33,105 nt of DNA from an uncultured Nocardioides sp. (GTDB lineage Bacteria > Actinomycetota > Actinomycetes > Propionibacteriales > Nocardioidaceae): the NCBI GenBank assembly GCA_902805885.1, contig CADCUM010000056.1, positions 1 through 33,105 on the forward strand, read 5' to 3'. Position 1 is the first letter of the stretch. Each line of letters opens with the position of its first letter. The position numbers were made by a program, and so were the translations under genes. Below are positions 12,692-21,522 of the stretch, piece after piece. The notes under the pieces are model-generated. The model made no database searches. It had not been told where the DNA came from and saw nothing but the letters and a program-made list of their open reading frames with translations.

Positions 12692-13702
12692 ATGGCGTTG
12701 CGCAGGTCGGTGACCCTCGAGGACGTGGCTCGGCGCGCCGGGGTCTCGCGCACCACGGCGTCCTACATCCTCAACGGCCACAGCGCTCAGATGCGGATCT
12801 CGCCCGACACCGAGGCGCGCGTGCGAGGTGCCGCCACCGACCTCGACTACCGGCCGAACCGCAGCGCGCGCAGCCTGCGCACCCGCCGTACGGCGACCGT
12901 CGGACTGATCTCGGACCAGATCGCCGGAGAGCAGTACGGCAGCAGCATGCTGACCGGGGCGAGCATCGCCGCCCGCGAGCTCGACCACCTGGTCGTGATG
13001 GGCGAGAGCGGCGGCGACCCGGAGCTCGAGCGGCTGCTGATCGAGGAGATGGTTGACCGTCACGTGGACGGTGTGGTCTACGCGACCCGGACCGCGCGGA
13101 CCATCCGGTTGCCGGCCGGGCTCCGCGGCGTGCGCGCCGTCCTGCTCAACTGCGAGGACCCCACGGCGCAGGTCGCGTGCGTGCTGCCCGACGACGAGGG
13201 CGGGGGACGGCTGGCTGCTGCCGAGCTGGTCGCCGCCGGCCTCGTCCACGTGTGGGTGCTCGGGGTGGATCCGGTGCCCGACGCGACCGCGGGCCGGCGC
13301 CGCATGGTCGGCATCCGCGCGGAGCTGGCGCTCGCCGGGATCGCGGTCGCCGGAGTCGTCGACTGCGACTGGACGGTCGGCGAGGGCTTCGCCGCGACCC
13401 GTGACTGGTTGACGCGGGGTGGCCGGGCGGAGGGTCTGATCTGCATGAACGACAGGCTGGCGATGGGCGCCTACCAGGCCCTCGCCGAGGCCGGCCTGCG
13501 CGTGCCGGACGACATCAGCGTCGTGTCCTTCGACGGCTCCGCCCTCGCGAGCTGGCTCCGACCGGAGCTGACGTCGGTGGAGCTGCCCTTCCCCGAGCTC
13601 GGCGCCCTGGCCGTGCGGCGCCTCCTGGACCCCGACGACCACGGAGGGACCGACTCGGTGCCGTTGTCCGTCCGGGCCGGCGGCTCGGTGCGCCGGCGGT
13701 GA
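12692..13702 (+). CDS. LacI-family transcriptional regulator of the sucrose/alpha-glucoside genes
   Basis: This 336-residue protein has an N-terminal LacI helix-turn-helix and hinge (VTLEDVARRAGVSRTTASYI at 7-26, then YRPNRSARSLRTRRT). The periplasmic-binding-protein-like effector domain follows, with GLISDQIAG, GLICMNDRLAMGAYQALAEAG and DISVVSFDGS, all standard landmarks. The start has GGGAGG six bases upstream. It is divergent from aglEFG, with a near-perfect palindrome in the shared intergenic region, and is followed on the same strand by the transporter ATPase gene. By family logic it represses the transport and hydrolysis genes and is released by a sugar, probably sucrose or a breakdown product; the effector is unknown. 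Confidence 0.9.
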   Translation: MALRRSVTLEDVARRAGVSRTTASYILNGHSAQMRISPDTEARVRGAATDLDYRPNRSARSLRTRRTATVGLISDQIAGEQYGSSMLTGASIAARELDHLVVMGESGGDPELERLLIEEMVDRHVDGVVYATRTARTIRLPAGLRGVRAVLLNCEDPTAQVACVLPDDEGGGRLAAAELVAAGLVHVWVLGVDPVPDATAGRRRMVGIRAELALAGIAVAGVVDCDWTVGEGFAATRDWLTRGGRAEGLICMNDRLAMGAYQALAEAGLRVPDDISVVSFDGSALASWLRPELTSVELPFPELGALAVRRLLDPDDHGGTDSVPLSVRAGGSVRRR

Positions 13703-13771
13703 GACGCTGCGGCGTTGTCGCCCGGTCCTCCGAAGCCCTACTGTGAGCGGCGTCACTTCACTACGGATCGT

Positions 13772-13789
13772 CCGGCACGTACCTGCCGG
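13772..13789 (+). promoter_or_regulatory. Inverted repeat in the leader of the ATPase gene
   Basis: CCGGCACGTACCTGCCGG has 6-bp arms around a six-base centre, ending just before the GAAGGAG ribosome binding site of the ATPase gene. It could be a protein-binding site or an RNA hairpin near the start. It does not match the TGCTGAATCGAATCAGCA site. Confidence 0.3.
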
Positions 13790-13803
13790 TGAAGGAGCAA
13801 GGA

Positions 13804-14886
13804 ATGGCAAGCGTTCGGTTCGAGAAGGCACAACGGTGGTATCCCGGAGCTGATGAGCCCGCGGTCCCCGGCATCGACCTGGAGATCGAGGACGGCGAGT
13901 TCATGGTTCTCGTCGGGCCGTCGGGCTGCGGCAAGTCGACGACACTGCGGATGCTCGCAGGACTGGAAGAGGTCAACGAGGGCCACATCTACATCGGTGA
14001 CCGCGACGTCACCAGTGTCCCCCCGAAGGATCGGGACATCGCGATGGTGTTCCAGAACTACGCGCTCTATCCCCACATGAGCGTCGCCGAGAACATGGCG
14101 TTCTCGCTCAAGATGGCCAAGGTGCCGACCGAGGAGCGGAAGAAGCGCGTGCAGGACGCCGCCAAGATCCTGGGCCTCGAGGAGTACCTCGACCGCAAGC
14201 CCAAGGCTCTCTCGGGCGGCCAGCGACAGCGGGTGGCCATGGGGCGGGCGATCGTGCGTCAGCCCCAGGTGTTCTGCATGGACGAGCCGCTGTCCAACCT
14301 CGACGCCAAGATGCGCGTCCACACCCGGACCGACATCGCCAAGCTGCAGCAGGACCTCGGCGTGACCACGGTCTACGTGACCCACGACCAGGTGGAGGCG
14401 ATGACCATGGGCGACCGCGTGGCGGTCATGGAGAAGGGCTACCTCCAGCAGGTCGACACTCCTCTCCGCCTCTACGACCGGCCGAGGAACCTCTTCGTGG
14501 CGAGCTTCATCGGGTCCCCGCAGATGAACCTGCTCGAGGGCGTGGCCGTCGACGGCAAGGTCAGTGTCGGCGGCTTCGAGGTGCCGGTGGACCCGACGGC
14601 CGAGCGCCGTATGAGCGGCCGGGTGACGGTGGGGGTGAGGCCGGAGAACTGGCGCATCGTGACGGCCGCCGAGGGCGGTCTTCCCGTCGACGTGACCGTC
14701 ATCGAGGAGCTGGGTGCCGACAGCTTCGTCTACGGCACGTGCGACGTCGAGGGGGTGCCCTCCAACGTGATCGTGCGGGTCAGCGGCCGCCACCACCCGC
14801 GCAAGGGCGAGGTCCTCTACGTCACCACGGACCCCCAGCACGTCCACGTGTTCGACACCGACTCCGGGGAACGCCTCTCGGACTAG
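13804..14886 (+). CDS. aglK: Sugar ABC transporter ATPase (AglK/MalK/UgpC type)
   Basis: This 360-residue ATPase energises the AglFG permease. It contains Walker A GPSGCGKST (38-46), Q-loop FQNYALYP, signature LSGGQ (136-140), Walker B ending MDE (159-161), H-loop His194, and a C-terminal MalK-like regulatory/TOBE domain (FIGSPQMNLLEG, GRVTVGVRPENW). The ATG at 13804 is preferred over the in-frame GTG at 13789 because GGAG lies seven bases upstream. It sits apart from aglEFG, on the other strand, after the regulator. A second MalK-type ATPase (SugC at 18317) is only 3.4 kb away, so pairing with AglFG is inferred from its side of the island; such ATPases can serve several permeases. Confidence 0.85.
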   Translation: MASVRFEKAQRWYPGADEPAVPGIDLEIEDGEFMVLVGPSGCGKSTTLRMLAGLEEVNEGHIYIGDRDVTSVPPKDRDIAMVFQNYALYPHMSVAENMAFSLKMAKVPTEERKKRVQDAAKILGLEEYLDRKPKALSGGQRQRVAMGRAIVRQPQVFCMDEPLSNLDAKMRVHTRTDIAKLQQDLGVTTVYVTHDQVEAMTMGDRVAVMEKGYLQQVDTPLRLYDRPRNLFVASFIGSPQMNLLEGVAVDGKVSVGGFEVPVDPTAERRMSGRVTVGVRPENWRIVTAAEGGLPVDVTVIEELGADSFVYGTCDVEGVPSNVIVRVSGRHHPRKGEVLYVTTDPQHVHVFDTDSGERLSD

Positions 14887-14900
14887 GTGAGGACGCTGGT

Positions 14901-14935
14901 GTCGGTCCCCGGGAGCACGGCTCCCGGGGGCCGAC
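14901..14935. terminator. Bidirectional hairpin between aglK and the GH32 gene
   Basis: GTCGGTCCCCGGGAGC, loop ACG, then GCTCCCGGGGGCCGAC: a 16-bp stem with one G-T type pair. It starts 14 bases after the ATPase stop and lies between convergent genes. Confidence 0.75.
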
Positions 14936-14951
14936 GCTCCCGGGCCGCGGC

Positions 14952-16364
14952 TCAGACGTAGACCGCGAGGCGGTGGAGGGTGGCGGCGCCCTCGTGCGCC
15001 GCGACAGCGAGCCCCGTGCTCGAGCCCCCGGGGAAGACCTGGTCGGTGAGCACCCGTTCCCCGTCCCCGATGAACGCCTCGACGGACGAGAGGTCGACGA
15101 CGACCTCGAGGCGCAGCGGGCCGTCGGTGGGCGGGGCGGGCGCGGTGTGGACGGCCGCGAACTGCGGATGGAAGGCGGTCGCGCCGGCCGTGGTCCGGTC
15201 GATCCCGACGAGGCCGGCCGTCCAGTCCACCCACACGACGGTCCGCTCGCCCGGCCCGACTCTCACGTGCAGCTCGAAGCGTCCCGACGTCCCGGGCTCG
15301 ACCTCGGCGACCAGGCGACAGGCCGTCGCCTCGACGGGGAGCCGGACGACGCCGGCGAGCTCGGTGTCCGTGACCTCGTGGACCAGCAGGCCCTGCCGCA
15401 CGACCGGATGCTGGACCAGCGTGAGCGTGTCGCCGCGGCGACGCAGCGTCAACCGGCGCGCCACGGTCATCGAGCCGCGGAAGTCGGTGGCGGGGACCCG
15501 GTCGGCGTACAGCCAGTTGCTCATCCACGCCTGCACGACAGGCATCACCCCGGGCGAGCCGGAGTAGGAGACGGCGGCGTAGAAGTCGGCTCCGTGGTCC
15601 ATCCACATCGCCCTCTGCGTGGACCGGAAGCGGTCGCCCTCCAGCGTGCCCACGAAGTACTGCGTGCCACAACCCCCGGCGGGAGCGCCGGCCAGCACGC
15701 TCACCAGGAGCACGTGGGCGTAGGCGTCCGTGCCCTCGACAGGCACCCGGACCAGGTCGGGGCACTCCCACACGCCGTCGGCGGACCCCTCGGGTCCGAA
15801 GCTCGCTGCGTGCTCCCAGTGCAGGAGGTCGGACGAGCGGTAGGTCTCCACCGTCCGTTCGTCCGCGAGCACCAGCACCATCAGCCACCGGTCGTCCTGC
15901 CGGATCACCTTCGGGTCGCGGAACGCGGTCGAGCCGATGTCCAGGACGGGGTTGCTCGCGTGGGGCTCCCAGGTCCGCCCGTCATCGACGCTGTGCGCGA
16001 GGTGCTGGCTCTGGCGTCCCGTCGTCGTGTCCCGGCTCGTGAAGAGCGCCACGAGCGGACCGGTCCCGCCGGTGCCGAGGCCGGAGCTGTTGGCGACGTC
16101 GTGGACGACGCTCCCGGACCACATGTGCTCGGCCTCCGTGCTGGGCAGGGCCACCGGGAGCTCGCTCCACTCCACCAGGTCCGTGCTGACCGCGTGACCC
16201 CAGGACATCGGCCCCCAGACGATCGTGTCCGGCGAGTGCTGGAAGAACAGGTGGTACTCGCCTTCGTGGTGGACGAGGCCGTTGGGGTCGTTCAGCCATC
16301 CACGGCGCGGGGTGAAGTGGTCACGGGGCCTACCAGGTGGACGCCGGTCCGGGAAGGTGCTCAC
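14952..16364 (-). CDS. Glycoside hydrolase family 32 (sucrose / beta-fructan hydrolase)
   Basis: This 470-residue GH32 enzyme hydrolyses beta-fructosidic bonds, as in sucrose, levan or inulin oligosaccharides. The catalytic set is clear: nucleophile Asp26 in WLNDPNG, Asp150 in FRDP and the acid/base Glu200 in WECPD. The C-terminal beta-sandwich module runs from about 330 and includes [20 protein letters not shown]. The segment [20 protein letters not shown] resembles exo-levanase/exo-inulinase more than classical invertase. No signal peptide is present, so it acts on imported sugar in the cytoplasm. It is divergent from the GH13_4 gene, whose product also attacks sucrose. Whether sucrose or a fructo-oligosaccharide is preferred cannot be read from sequence. 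Confidence 0.9.
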   Translation of the reverse strand: MSTFPDRRPPGRPRDHFTPRRGWLNDPNGLVHHEGEYHLFFQHSPDTIVWGPMSWGHAVSTDLVEWSELPVALPSTEAEHMWSGSVVHDVANSSGLGTGGTGPLVALFTSRDTTTGRQSQHLAHSVDDGRTWEPHASNPVLDIGSTAFRDPKVIRQDDRWLMVLVLADERTVETYRSSDLLHWEHAASFGPEGSADGVWECPDLVRVPVEGTDAYAHVLLVSVLAGAPAGGCGTQYFVGTLEGDRFRSTQRAMWMDHGADFYAAVSYSGSPGVMPVVQAWMSNWLYADRVPATDFRGSMTVARRLTLRRRGDTLTLVQHPVVRQGLLVHEVTDTELAGVVRLPVEATACRLVAEVEPGTSGRFELHVRVGPGERTVVWVDWTAGLVGIDRTTAGATAFHPQFAAVHTAPAPPTDGPLRLEVVVDLSSVEAFIGDGERVLTDQVFPGGSSTGLAVAAHEGAATLHRLAVYV

Positions 16365-16413
16365 GACGCGTCAGCGTACGGCTCGGGGTGAGGCGCGGGT
16401 CCGCCCTTCTGGT

Positions 16414-16419
16414 CATACT
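16414..16419 (+). promoter_or_regulatory. Candidate -10 box for the GH13_4 gene
   Basis: CATACT ends six bases before the GTG at 16426, and there is no ribosome binding site, which points to a leaderless transcript. No convincing -35 is present. The 61-base divergent region shows no copy of the agl operator. Confidence 0.4.
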
Positions 16420-16425
16420 CTGCGT

Positions 16426-18315
16426 GTGACCCGTTCCGAGACCGGCTTCGAGAGCAGGCTCCGGGAAGGCAGGCGCGACCTGCTCGCCACCCTCGAGAAG
16501 GTCTACGGCCCCGGTCCGGGAACCGACGTCGTGGAGCGGCTGGTCGCGCTCGCACGCGCTGCGCACGCGGCACGTCCCGACGACCTGCGCGAGCTCGACG
16601 AGCGCCGCATCCGTGAACCCGACTGGTTCCAGCGCCCGGAGATGATCGGGTACGCCGCCTACGCCGAACGCTTCGGCGGCACCCTGGCGGGCGTGGGGGA
16701 GCGGGCGTCGTACCTGCGGGACCTCGGCATCGGCTACCTCCACCTCATGCCGCTGCTGACGCCGCGTCCGGCTCCCAACGACGGCGGGTACGCGGTGATG
16801 GACTACCGGTCCGTGCGCGCCGACCTCGGGACCACCGACGACCTGCGCGCGCTCACGACCACGTTGCGGGAGCACGGCATCAGCCTGTGCCTGGACCTGG
16901 TGCTCAACCACGTGGCTCGCGAGCACGCGTGGGCTGTCGCCGCCCGGGCCGGCGACGAGGAGAAGCGCGCGTACTTCCACGTCCATGCCGACCGGGAGGT
17001 GCCGGACGCCTTCGAGGCGACGCTGCCGGAGGTCTTCCCGGACTTCGCCCCGGGCAACTTCACGTGGGACGACGAGCTGGCCGGCTGGGTGTGGACGACC
17101 TTCAACGACTACCAGTGGGACGTCGACTGGTCGAACCCGGCGGTGCTGTGCGAGTACGCCGACATCATCCTGGCGCTGGCGAACCTCGGTGTGGAGGTCT
17201 TCCGCCTCGACGCGATCGCGTTCCTGTGGAAGCGGCTGGGCACGAGCTGCCAGAACGAGCCGGAGGTCCACGAGCTCACGCGCGCCCTGCGCACGGTGGC
17301 GCGGATCGCGGCTCCCGCGGTCCTCTTCAAGGCGGAGGCGATCGTCGGGCCCGCTGATCTTCCGGCCTACCTCGGGGTCGGGCACCACGCCGGCCGGGTG
17401 AGCGACCTGGCCTACCACAACAGCCTGATGGTGCAGATCTGGTCGATGCTCGCCTCAGGCGACGCCCGGCTGGCCGCGTACGCGCTGCAGCAGCTTCCCC
17501 CACCGCCCGCGACCACCGCATGGGTCACCTACGCCCGGTGCCACGACGACATCGGCTGGGCCATCGCCGACGACGACGCCCGCGCTGTCGGCCTCGACCC
17601 CGCGGCCCATCGCCGGTTCCTGTCCGACTGGTACTCCGGGACGCACCCGGGGACCTGGGCGCGGGGGTTGGTGTTCCAGGAGAACGCCGCCACCGGCGAC
17701 CGCCGCATCTCCGGCTCCCTCGCCTCGCTCGCCGGCGCCGAGGCGGGCGACCCGGGTGCCGTGGCGCGCATCCTGCTGGCGCACGTGCTCGTCCTCGGCT
17801 TCGGCGGGCTGCCCGTCCTGTGGATGGGCGACGAGATCGGGCTCGTCGATGACCCCGAGTGGGCGGCCGACCCGGCGCACGCCGCCGACAACCGGTGGGC
17901 GCACCGGCCGCGGATGCCGTGGGACGTCGTGCACTCCGGACAGGACCCGGACGGCGTCGCGGCCGGGCTCCGGCACCTCCTCGCCGTGAGGCGGGGCCTC
18001 CCGCACCTGCACGCCGCCACGCCGACCGAGGTGTGGGACCCGAGGGACCCACGGGTGCTGCTGGTGGTGCGCAGGCACCCCGCCGGGCCGCTGCTCGCCG
18101 CCCACAACGTCTCGTCCGAGGAGGCCTGGGTCGCGGCGGACGTGCTGCACTGGCTCGGCCTGCACACCGCCGGCCTCCGCGACGCGTTGTCGGGCTGCGC
18201 TCCCGTGCTGCACGACGGCGCGGTCGCCCTGGCGCCGTACGCCGCGGCGTGGCTGCACGACAGCGACCGGACCCCGGAGGCTCAGCCTCCGGGATCCGGT
18301 CGTGGGGTCGACTGA
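16426..18315 (+). CDS. Amylosucrase / sucrose hydrolase (GH13 subfamily 4)
   Basis: This 629-residue protein matches amylosucrase in length and motifs. Visible are DGGYAV (Asp119, equivalent to the glucose-binding Asp of Neisseria amylosucrase), DLVLNH 157-162, [30 protein letters not shown], nucleophile Asp262 in [11 protein letters not shown], acid/base Glu304 in FKAEA, and Asp374 in RCHDDIGW. Members of this subfamily either build alpha-1,4-glucan from sucrose, releasing fructose, or simply hydrolyse sucrose; sequence alone does not decide. No signal peptide is seen, so it is intracellular. The last 18 codons include a hairpin that probably terminates both this gene and the convergent sugC. 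With GH32 it forms a two-enzyme sucrose module beside the AglEFG transporter. Confidence 0.9.
   Translation: MTRSETGFESRLREGRRDLLATLEKVYGPGPGTDVVERLVALARAAHAARPDDLRELDERRIREPDWFQRPEMIGYAAYAERFGGTLAGVGERASYLRDLGIGYLHLMPLLTPRPAPNDGGYAVMDYRSVRADLGTTDDLRALTTTLREHGISLCLDLVLNHVAREHAWAVAARAGDEEKRAYFHVHADREVPDAFEATLPEVFPDFAPGNFTWDDELAGWVWTTFNDYQWDVDWSNPAVLCEYADIILALANLGVEVFRLDAIAFLWKRLGTSCQNEPEVHELTRALRTVARIAAPAVLFKAEAIVGPADLPAYLGVGHHAGRVSDLAYHNSLMVQIWSMLASGDARLAAYALQQLPPPPATTAWVTYARCHDDIGWAIADDDARAVGLDPAAHRRFLSDWYSGTHPGTWARGLVFQENAATGDRRISGSLASLAGAEAGDPGAVARILLAHVLVLGFGGLPVLWMGDEIGLVDDPEWAADPAHAADNRWAHRPRMPWDVVHSGQDPDGVAAGLRHLLAVRRGLPHLHAATPTEVWDPRDPRVLLVVRRHPAGPLLAAHNVSSEEAWVAADVLHWLGLHTAGLRDALSGCAPVLHDGAVALAPYAAAWLHDSDRTPEAQPPGSGRGVD
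18265..18301. terminator. Bidirectional hairpin inside the 3' end of the GH13_4 gene
   Basis: GACCGGACCCCGGAGG, loop CTCAG, then CCTCCGGGATCCGGTC: 16 bp with one mismatch. It lies within the coding end of GH13_4 (residues encoded around QPPGSG) and two dozen bases before the convergent sugC stop at 18317, where the two genes are separated by a single base. Confidence 0.7.
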
Positions 18316-18316
18316 C

Positions 18317-19723
18317 TCAGAGCCGGGTGGAGCCGCCGGTGGTCCCGCCCTCGCGCTCGGACGCGGACTCGGCGGCCCCCCAGGTCGTGCTGGTCTCCGG
18401 GTCCCGGTCGGCGTCGCGGTCGGTGTCCCGGGAGGTGTCGCGGTCGACGGTCCCGGTCGAGCCCTCGGTGTCGCCGGCGTCGTGCACGTGGTCCTGCGCC
18501 TGGGCCGCGCGCTCCGTCTTGGCCGTCGTCTCACGCGCGCCGACGTAGGTCCCGGCCCGGTCGTGGTCCATCGTCAGGTTCTCGCCGGTGCTCGGGTCGA
18601 AGAGCTGGATCTTGCGGGCGTCGACCCAGATCCGCGCCTCGTCGCCCTCACGGATCCGGCTGGCCCCGTCGAGCGAGATCACCAGCTGGGTGCGCATCGA
18701 CTCACCGTCGAGGTCGCGCTCGAGCTGCGTCAGCTGCTCCTGCACCTCGGGCGGTGCCTCGAACGGCACGTAGGCGTAGGCCTCGTTGCCGAGCCACTCC
18801 ACCACGTCCACCCGGGCCTGGAACGTCGCCTCGTCGCTGACCTTGTCGGCGTCCACGACGGAGGCGTCCTCGAAGTGCTCCGGCCGGATGCCCGCGATGA
18901 GCAGGCCCTTGCCCTGGGCCCTGGCCGCCTTCTCGGCCGGGATCCTGACCCGGCCGAAGGGCAGCTCGACGAAGTCACCGTCGACCTTCGCCGGCACGAA
19001 GTTCATCGGGGGGGAGCCGATGAAGCCCGCGACGAAGAGGTTGGCGGGGTTCTCGTAGAGCTCGCGCGGCGTCGCCAGCTGCTGGAGCACGCCCCGCTTC
19101 AGCACCGCGACCCGGTCGCCGAGGGTCATCGCCTCGGTCTGGTCGTGGGTGACGTAGACCGTGGTGATGCCGAGCCGCTTCTGCAGCCGGGAGATCTCGG
19201 TGCGCATCTGGCCCCGGAGCTTGGCGTCGAGGTTGGACAGCGGCTCGTCGAAGAGGAACGCCTGTGCCTCGCGGACGATCGCGCGCCCCATCGCCACGCG
19301 CTGACGCTGACCGCCCGAGAGGTTGCCGGGCTTGCGCTCGAGGTGCTCGTCGAGCTCGAGGGTCTTCGACGCCTCGCGCACCTTCTTGTCGACGTCGCCG
19401 TCGGAGGCCCCCGCGAGGCGGAGCGGGAACGCGATGTTCTCGTAGACCGTGAGGTGGGGGTAGAGGGCGTAGTTCTGGAACACCATCGCGAGGTTGCGGT
19501 CGCGCGGCGCGAGGTCGTTCACCTTCTTGCCGCCGATCACCATGTCGCCCGAGCTGATGTCCTCCAGCCCCACGATCATCCGCAGGAGCGTCGACTTCCC
19601 GCAGCCCGACGGGCCGACGAGGATCAGGAACTCCCCGTCGGCGACGTCGATGCTCACGTCGTTGACGGCCGGGAAGCCGTCGCCGTACTTCTTGACGATG
19701 TTCTTCATCTCGATGGCGGCCAT
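18317..19723 (-). CDS. sugC: Trehalose-type sugar ABC transporter ATPase SugC, with Asp/Arg-repeat tail
   Basis: The first 385 residues are a standard MalK/UgpC ATPase: Walker A GPSGCGKST (37-45), signature LSGGQ (135-139), Walker B FLFDE (156-160), H-loop His193 and a C-terminal TOBE domain (FIGSPPMNFVPAKV, LIAGIRPEHF, ARIWVDARKIQLFDPSTGEN). Residues about 386-468 are an extra hydrophilic tail without predicted fold. It contains a four-residue repeat DRDT-SRDT-DRDA-DRDP (427-442) encoded by 12-base repeats at 18398-18445. At 468 residues it is roughly 75 longer than mycobacterial SugC. It is the last gene of lpqY-sugA-sugB-sugC and follows sugB after seven bases. The tail looks like a recent in-frame extension; its role is unknown. 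Confidence 0.88.
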   Translation of the reverse strand: MAAIEMKNIVKKYGDGFPAVNDVSIDVADGEFLILVGPSGCGKSTLLRMIVGLEDISSGDMVIGGKKVNDLAPRDRNLAMVFQNYALYPHLTVYENIAFPLRLAGASDGDVDKKVREASKTLELDEHLERKPGNLSGGQRQRVAMGRAIVREAQAFLFDEPLSNLDAKLRGQMRTEISRLQKRLGITTVYVTHDQTEAMTLGDRVAVLKRGVLQQLATPRELYENPANLFVAGFIGSPPMNFVPAKVDGDFVELPFGRVRIPAEKAARAQGKGLLIAGIRPEHFEDASVVDADKVSDEATFQARVDVVEWLGNEAYAYVPFEAPPEVQEQLTQLERDLDGESMRTQLVISLDGASRIREGDEARIWVDARKIQLFDPSTGENLTMDHDRAGTYVGARETTAKTERAAQAQDHVHDAGDTEGSTGTVDRDTSRDTDRDADRDPETSTTWGAAESASEREGGTTGGSTRL

Positions 19724-19730
19724 CAGAGGT

Positions 19731-20570
19731 TCACCCCTTCACTGCGCCGGAGGTGAGGCCGGCGACGATCTTGCGCTGGAACAGCAGGACGATGACGATG
19801 ATCGGGATCGTCGAGACGACGGCCCCTGCGGCCAGCAGCGACGCCGGTCGGTTGAACGGGTCGGAGCCCACGAAGAACGACAGCGCCGCCGGGATCGGCC
19901 TCGCCCGCTCCGTCGAGGTGAGCGAGATGCCGAAGACGAAGTCGTTCCACGCGAAGAAGAACGTCAGGATCGCGGCGGTGAAGACACCCGGCGCGGCCAG
20001 CGGGACGATCACCTTGCGGAAGGCCTGCCAGGAGGTGGCGCCGTCGACCTGGGCCGCCTGCTCCATCTCCCACGGGATCTCCCGGAAGAACGCGGAGAGC
20101 GTCCAGATCGCCAGCGGCAGCGTGAACGACATGTAGGGGATGATCAGGCCGGGCCAGGTGTCGTAGATGTTGAACGTGCGCCACATGTCGAACAGCGGGC
20201 CCACCAGCGAGACGACCGGGAACATCGCGATCACCAGCGCCAACGTCAGCACGAACCGCTTGCCGGTGAACTCCAGCCGGGCGATGGCGTACGCCGCCAG
20301 GGTCGCGATGACGACCGAGAGCAGCGTGGCGATGAGCGAGATGCCGATGGAGTTGAAGATCGCCCGGCGGAACTGCTCGTCGGCGAGGACGTCGGCGTAG
20401 TTCTGGAAGCCGGCGCCGCCGCCGTCGCTCGGGAGGAACCCCGGGCTGCCGTTGGTGATGGCCTCCTGGCTCTTGAACGACAGCGCGATGATCCAGGCCA
20501 CGGGCAGCAGGCACCACAGCAGGATGAGCACGGCGCCGATGACCACGCCGATCTTGTTCTTGCCGGACAT
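19731..20570 (-). CDS. sugB: Sugar ABC transporter permease SugB (MalG type)
   Basis: This 279-residue permease has six predicted membrane helices (first: GVVIGAVLILLWCLLPVAWI). The EAA loop is EQAAQVDGATSWQAFRKVIV, and the MalG-type C-terminus reads RKIVAGLTSGAVKG. It starts one base after the sugA stop, with GGAGGG inside the end of sugA. The order binding protein-SugA-SugB-SugC is the same as in the mycobacterial trehalose recycling operon, which supports the assignment; the transported sugar remains inferred. Confidence 0.87.
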   Translation of the reverse strand: MSGKNKIGVVIGAVLILLWCLLPVAWIIALSFKSQEAITNGSPGFLPSDGGGAGFQNYADVLADEQFRRAIFNSIGISLIATLLSVVIATLAAYAIARLEFTGKRFVLTLALVIAMFPVVSLVGPLFDMWRTFNIYDTWPGLIIPYMSFTLPLAIWTLSAFFREIPWEMEQAAQVDGATSWQAFRKVIVPLAAPGVFTAAILTFFFAWNDFVFGISLTSTERARPIPAALSFFVGSDPFNRPASLLAAGAVVSTIPIIVIVLLFQRKIVAGLTSGAVKG

Positions 20571-20571
20571 G

Positions 20572-21522
20572 TCAGCCCTCCTGCCTGGCAGCGGCCAGGT
20601 CGACGCGGAAGATCTTCACGATGAGGAACGCGATGAGCAGCACCGAGAGGAACAGCAGCACCGACAGTGCGGAGCCGATGCCCAGCTGGAACTGCTCGAT
20701 CACCTGCCGGTAGGTCAGGAACGACACCGACTCCGTGCCCTGCGCGCCGGCCGTCATCACGAAGATGTTGTCGAAGATGCGGTAGGCGTCGAGCGCGCGG
20801 AAGAGGACCGCCACCATGATCGCCGAGCGCATGTTCGGCAGGATCACCTTCCACAGCCGCTGCCACCACGTCGCCCCGTCGACCTTCGCCGCCTCGAGCA
20901 TGTCCTCGGAGACCTGGGCGAGCCCGGCGAGGAGCAGCAGCGACATGAACGGGGTGGTCTTCCAGATCTCGGAGACCATGATCGCGATCATCGAGCTGCC
21001 GTACTCGCCGAACCAGTTGAAGTCGTTGCCGATGAACGGCAGCCACCCGTTGACGAAGCCGTTGGAGTTGCTGAAGGCGAACTGCCAGGCGAACCCGGAG
21101 ACCACGGTGATGATGCCGTAGGGGATGAGGATCGAGGTGCGGATCACGCCGCGGGCGAAGATCACGCGGTGCATGACCATGGCGAAGATGAAGCCGATCA
21201 CGAGCTCCACGGCGACCGTGATCACCATGATCAGCACGGTGTTGCCGGTGTCGCGCCAGAACAACGGGTCGCTCAGCGCGGTCAGGTAGTTGGAGAGACC
21301 GACGAACTCCCGTTCCTCCGGCACGGTGAGGCTGTAGTTGAAGAGGCTGAGGTAGAGCGCCCGCAGCATCGGGAACGCCGTGACCAGCAGCATGAGGAAG
21401 ATGGCGGGGGCCACCAGCTTCATGCCGAGGCTGTTCTCCGCCTTGGACCTGTCACTGGCCGCGACCTTCTGGGCCTTCTTGACGTCCCGCTTGTCGTCGG
21501 GCGCGACGTAGGTGGTGGTCAC
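20572..21522 (-). CDS. sugA: Sugar ABC transporter permease SugA (MalF type)
   Basis: This 316-residue permease has a charged N-terminus (about 30 residues rich in Lys and Asp) before the first helix (LVAPAIFLMLLVTAFPML), then FNYSLTVPEEREFVGLSNY, typical of MalF/SugA. The EAA loop is EAAKVDGATWWQRLWKVILP. The start is a GTG at 21522 that overlaps the lpqY stop (GTGA), with AGGAG in the end of lpqY, so binding protein and permease are translationally coupled. This contrasts with the hairpin-separated aglE/aglF junction in the neighbouring operon. Confidence 0.87.
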   Translation of the reverse strand: MTTTYVAPDDKRDVKKAQKVAASDRSKAENSLGMKLVAPAIFLMLLVTAFPMLRALYLSLFNYSLTVPEEREFVGLSNYLTALSDPLFWRDTGNTVLIMVITVAVELVIGFIFAMVMHRVIFARGVIRTSILIPYGIITVVSGFAWQFAFSNSNGFVNGWLPFIGNDFNWFGEYGSSMIAIMVSEIWKTTPFMSLLLLAGLAQVSEDMLEAAKVDGATWWQRLWKVILPNMRSAIMVAVLFRALDAYRIFDNIFVMTAGAQGTESVSFLTYRQVIEQFQLGIGSALSVLLFLSVLLIAFLIVKIFRVDLAAARQEG

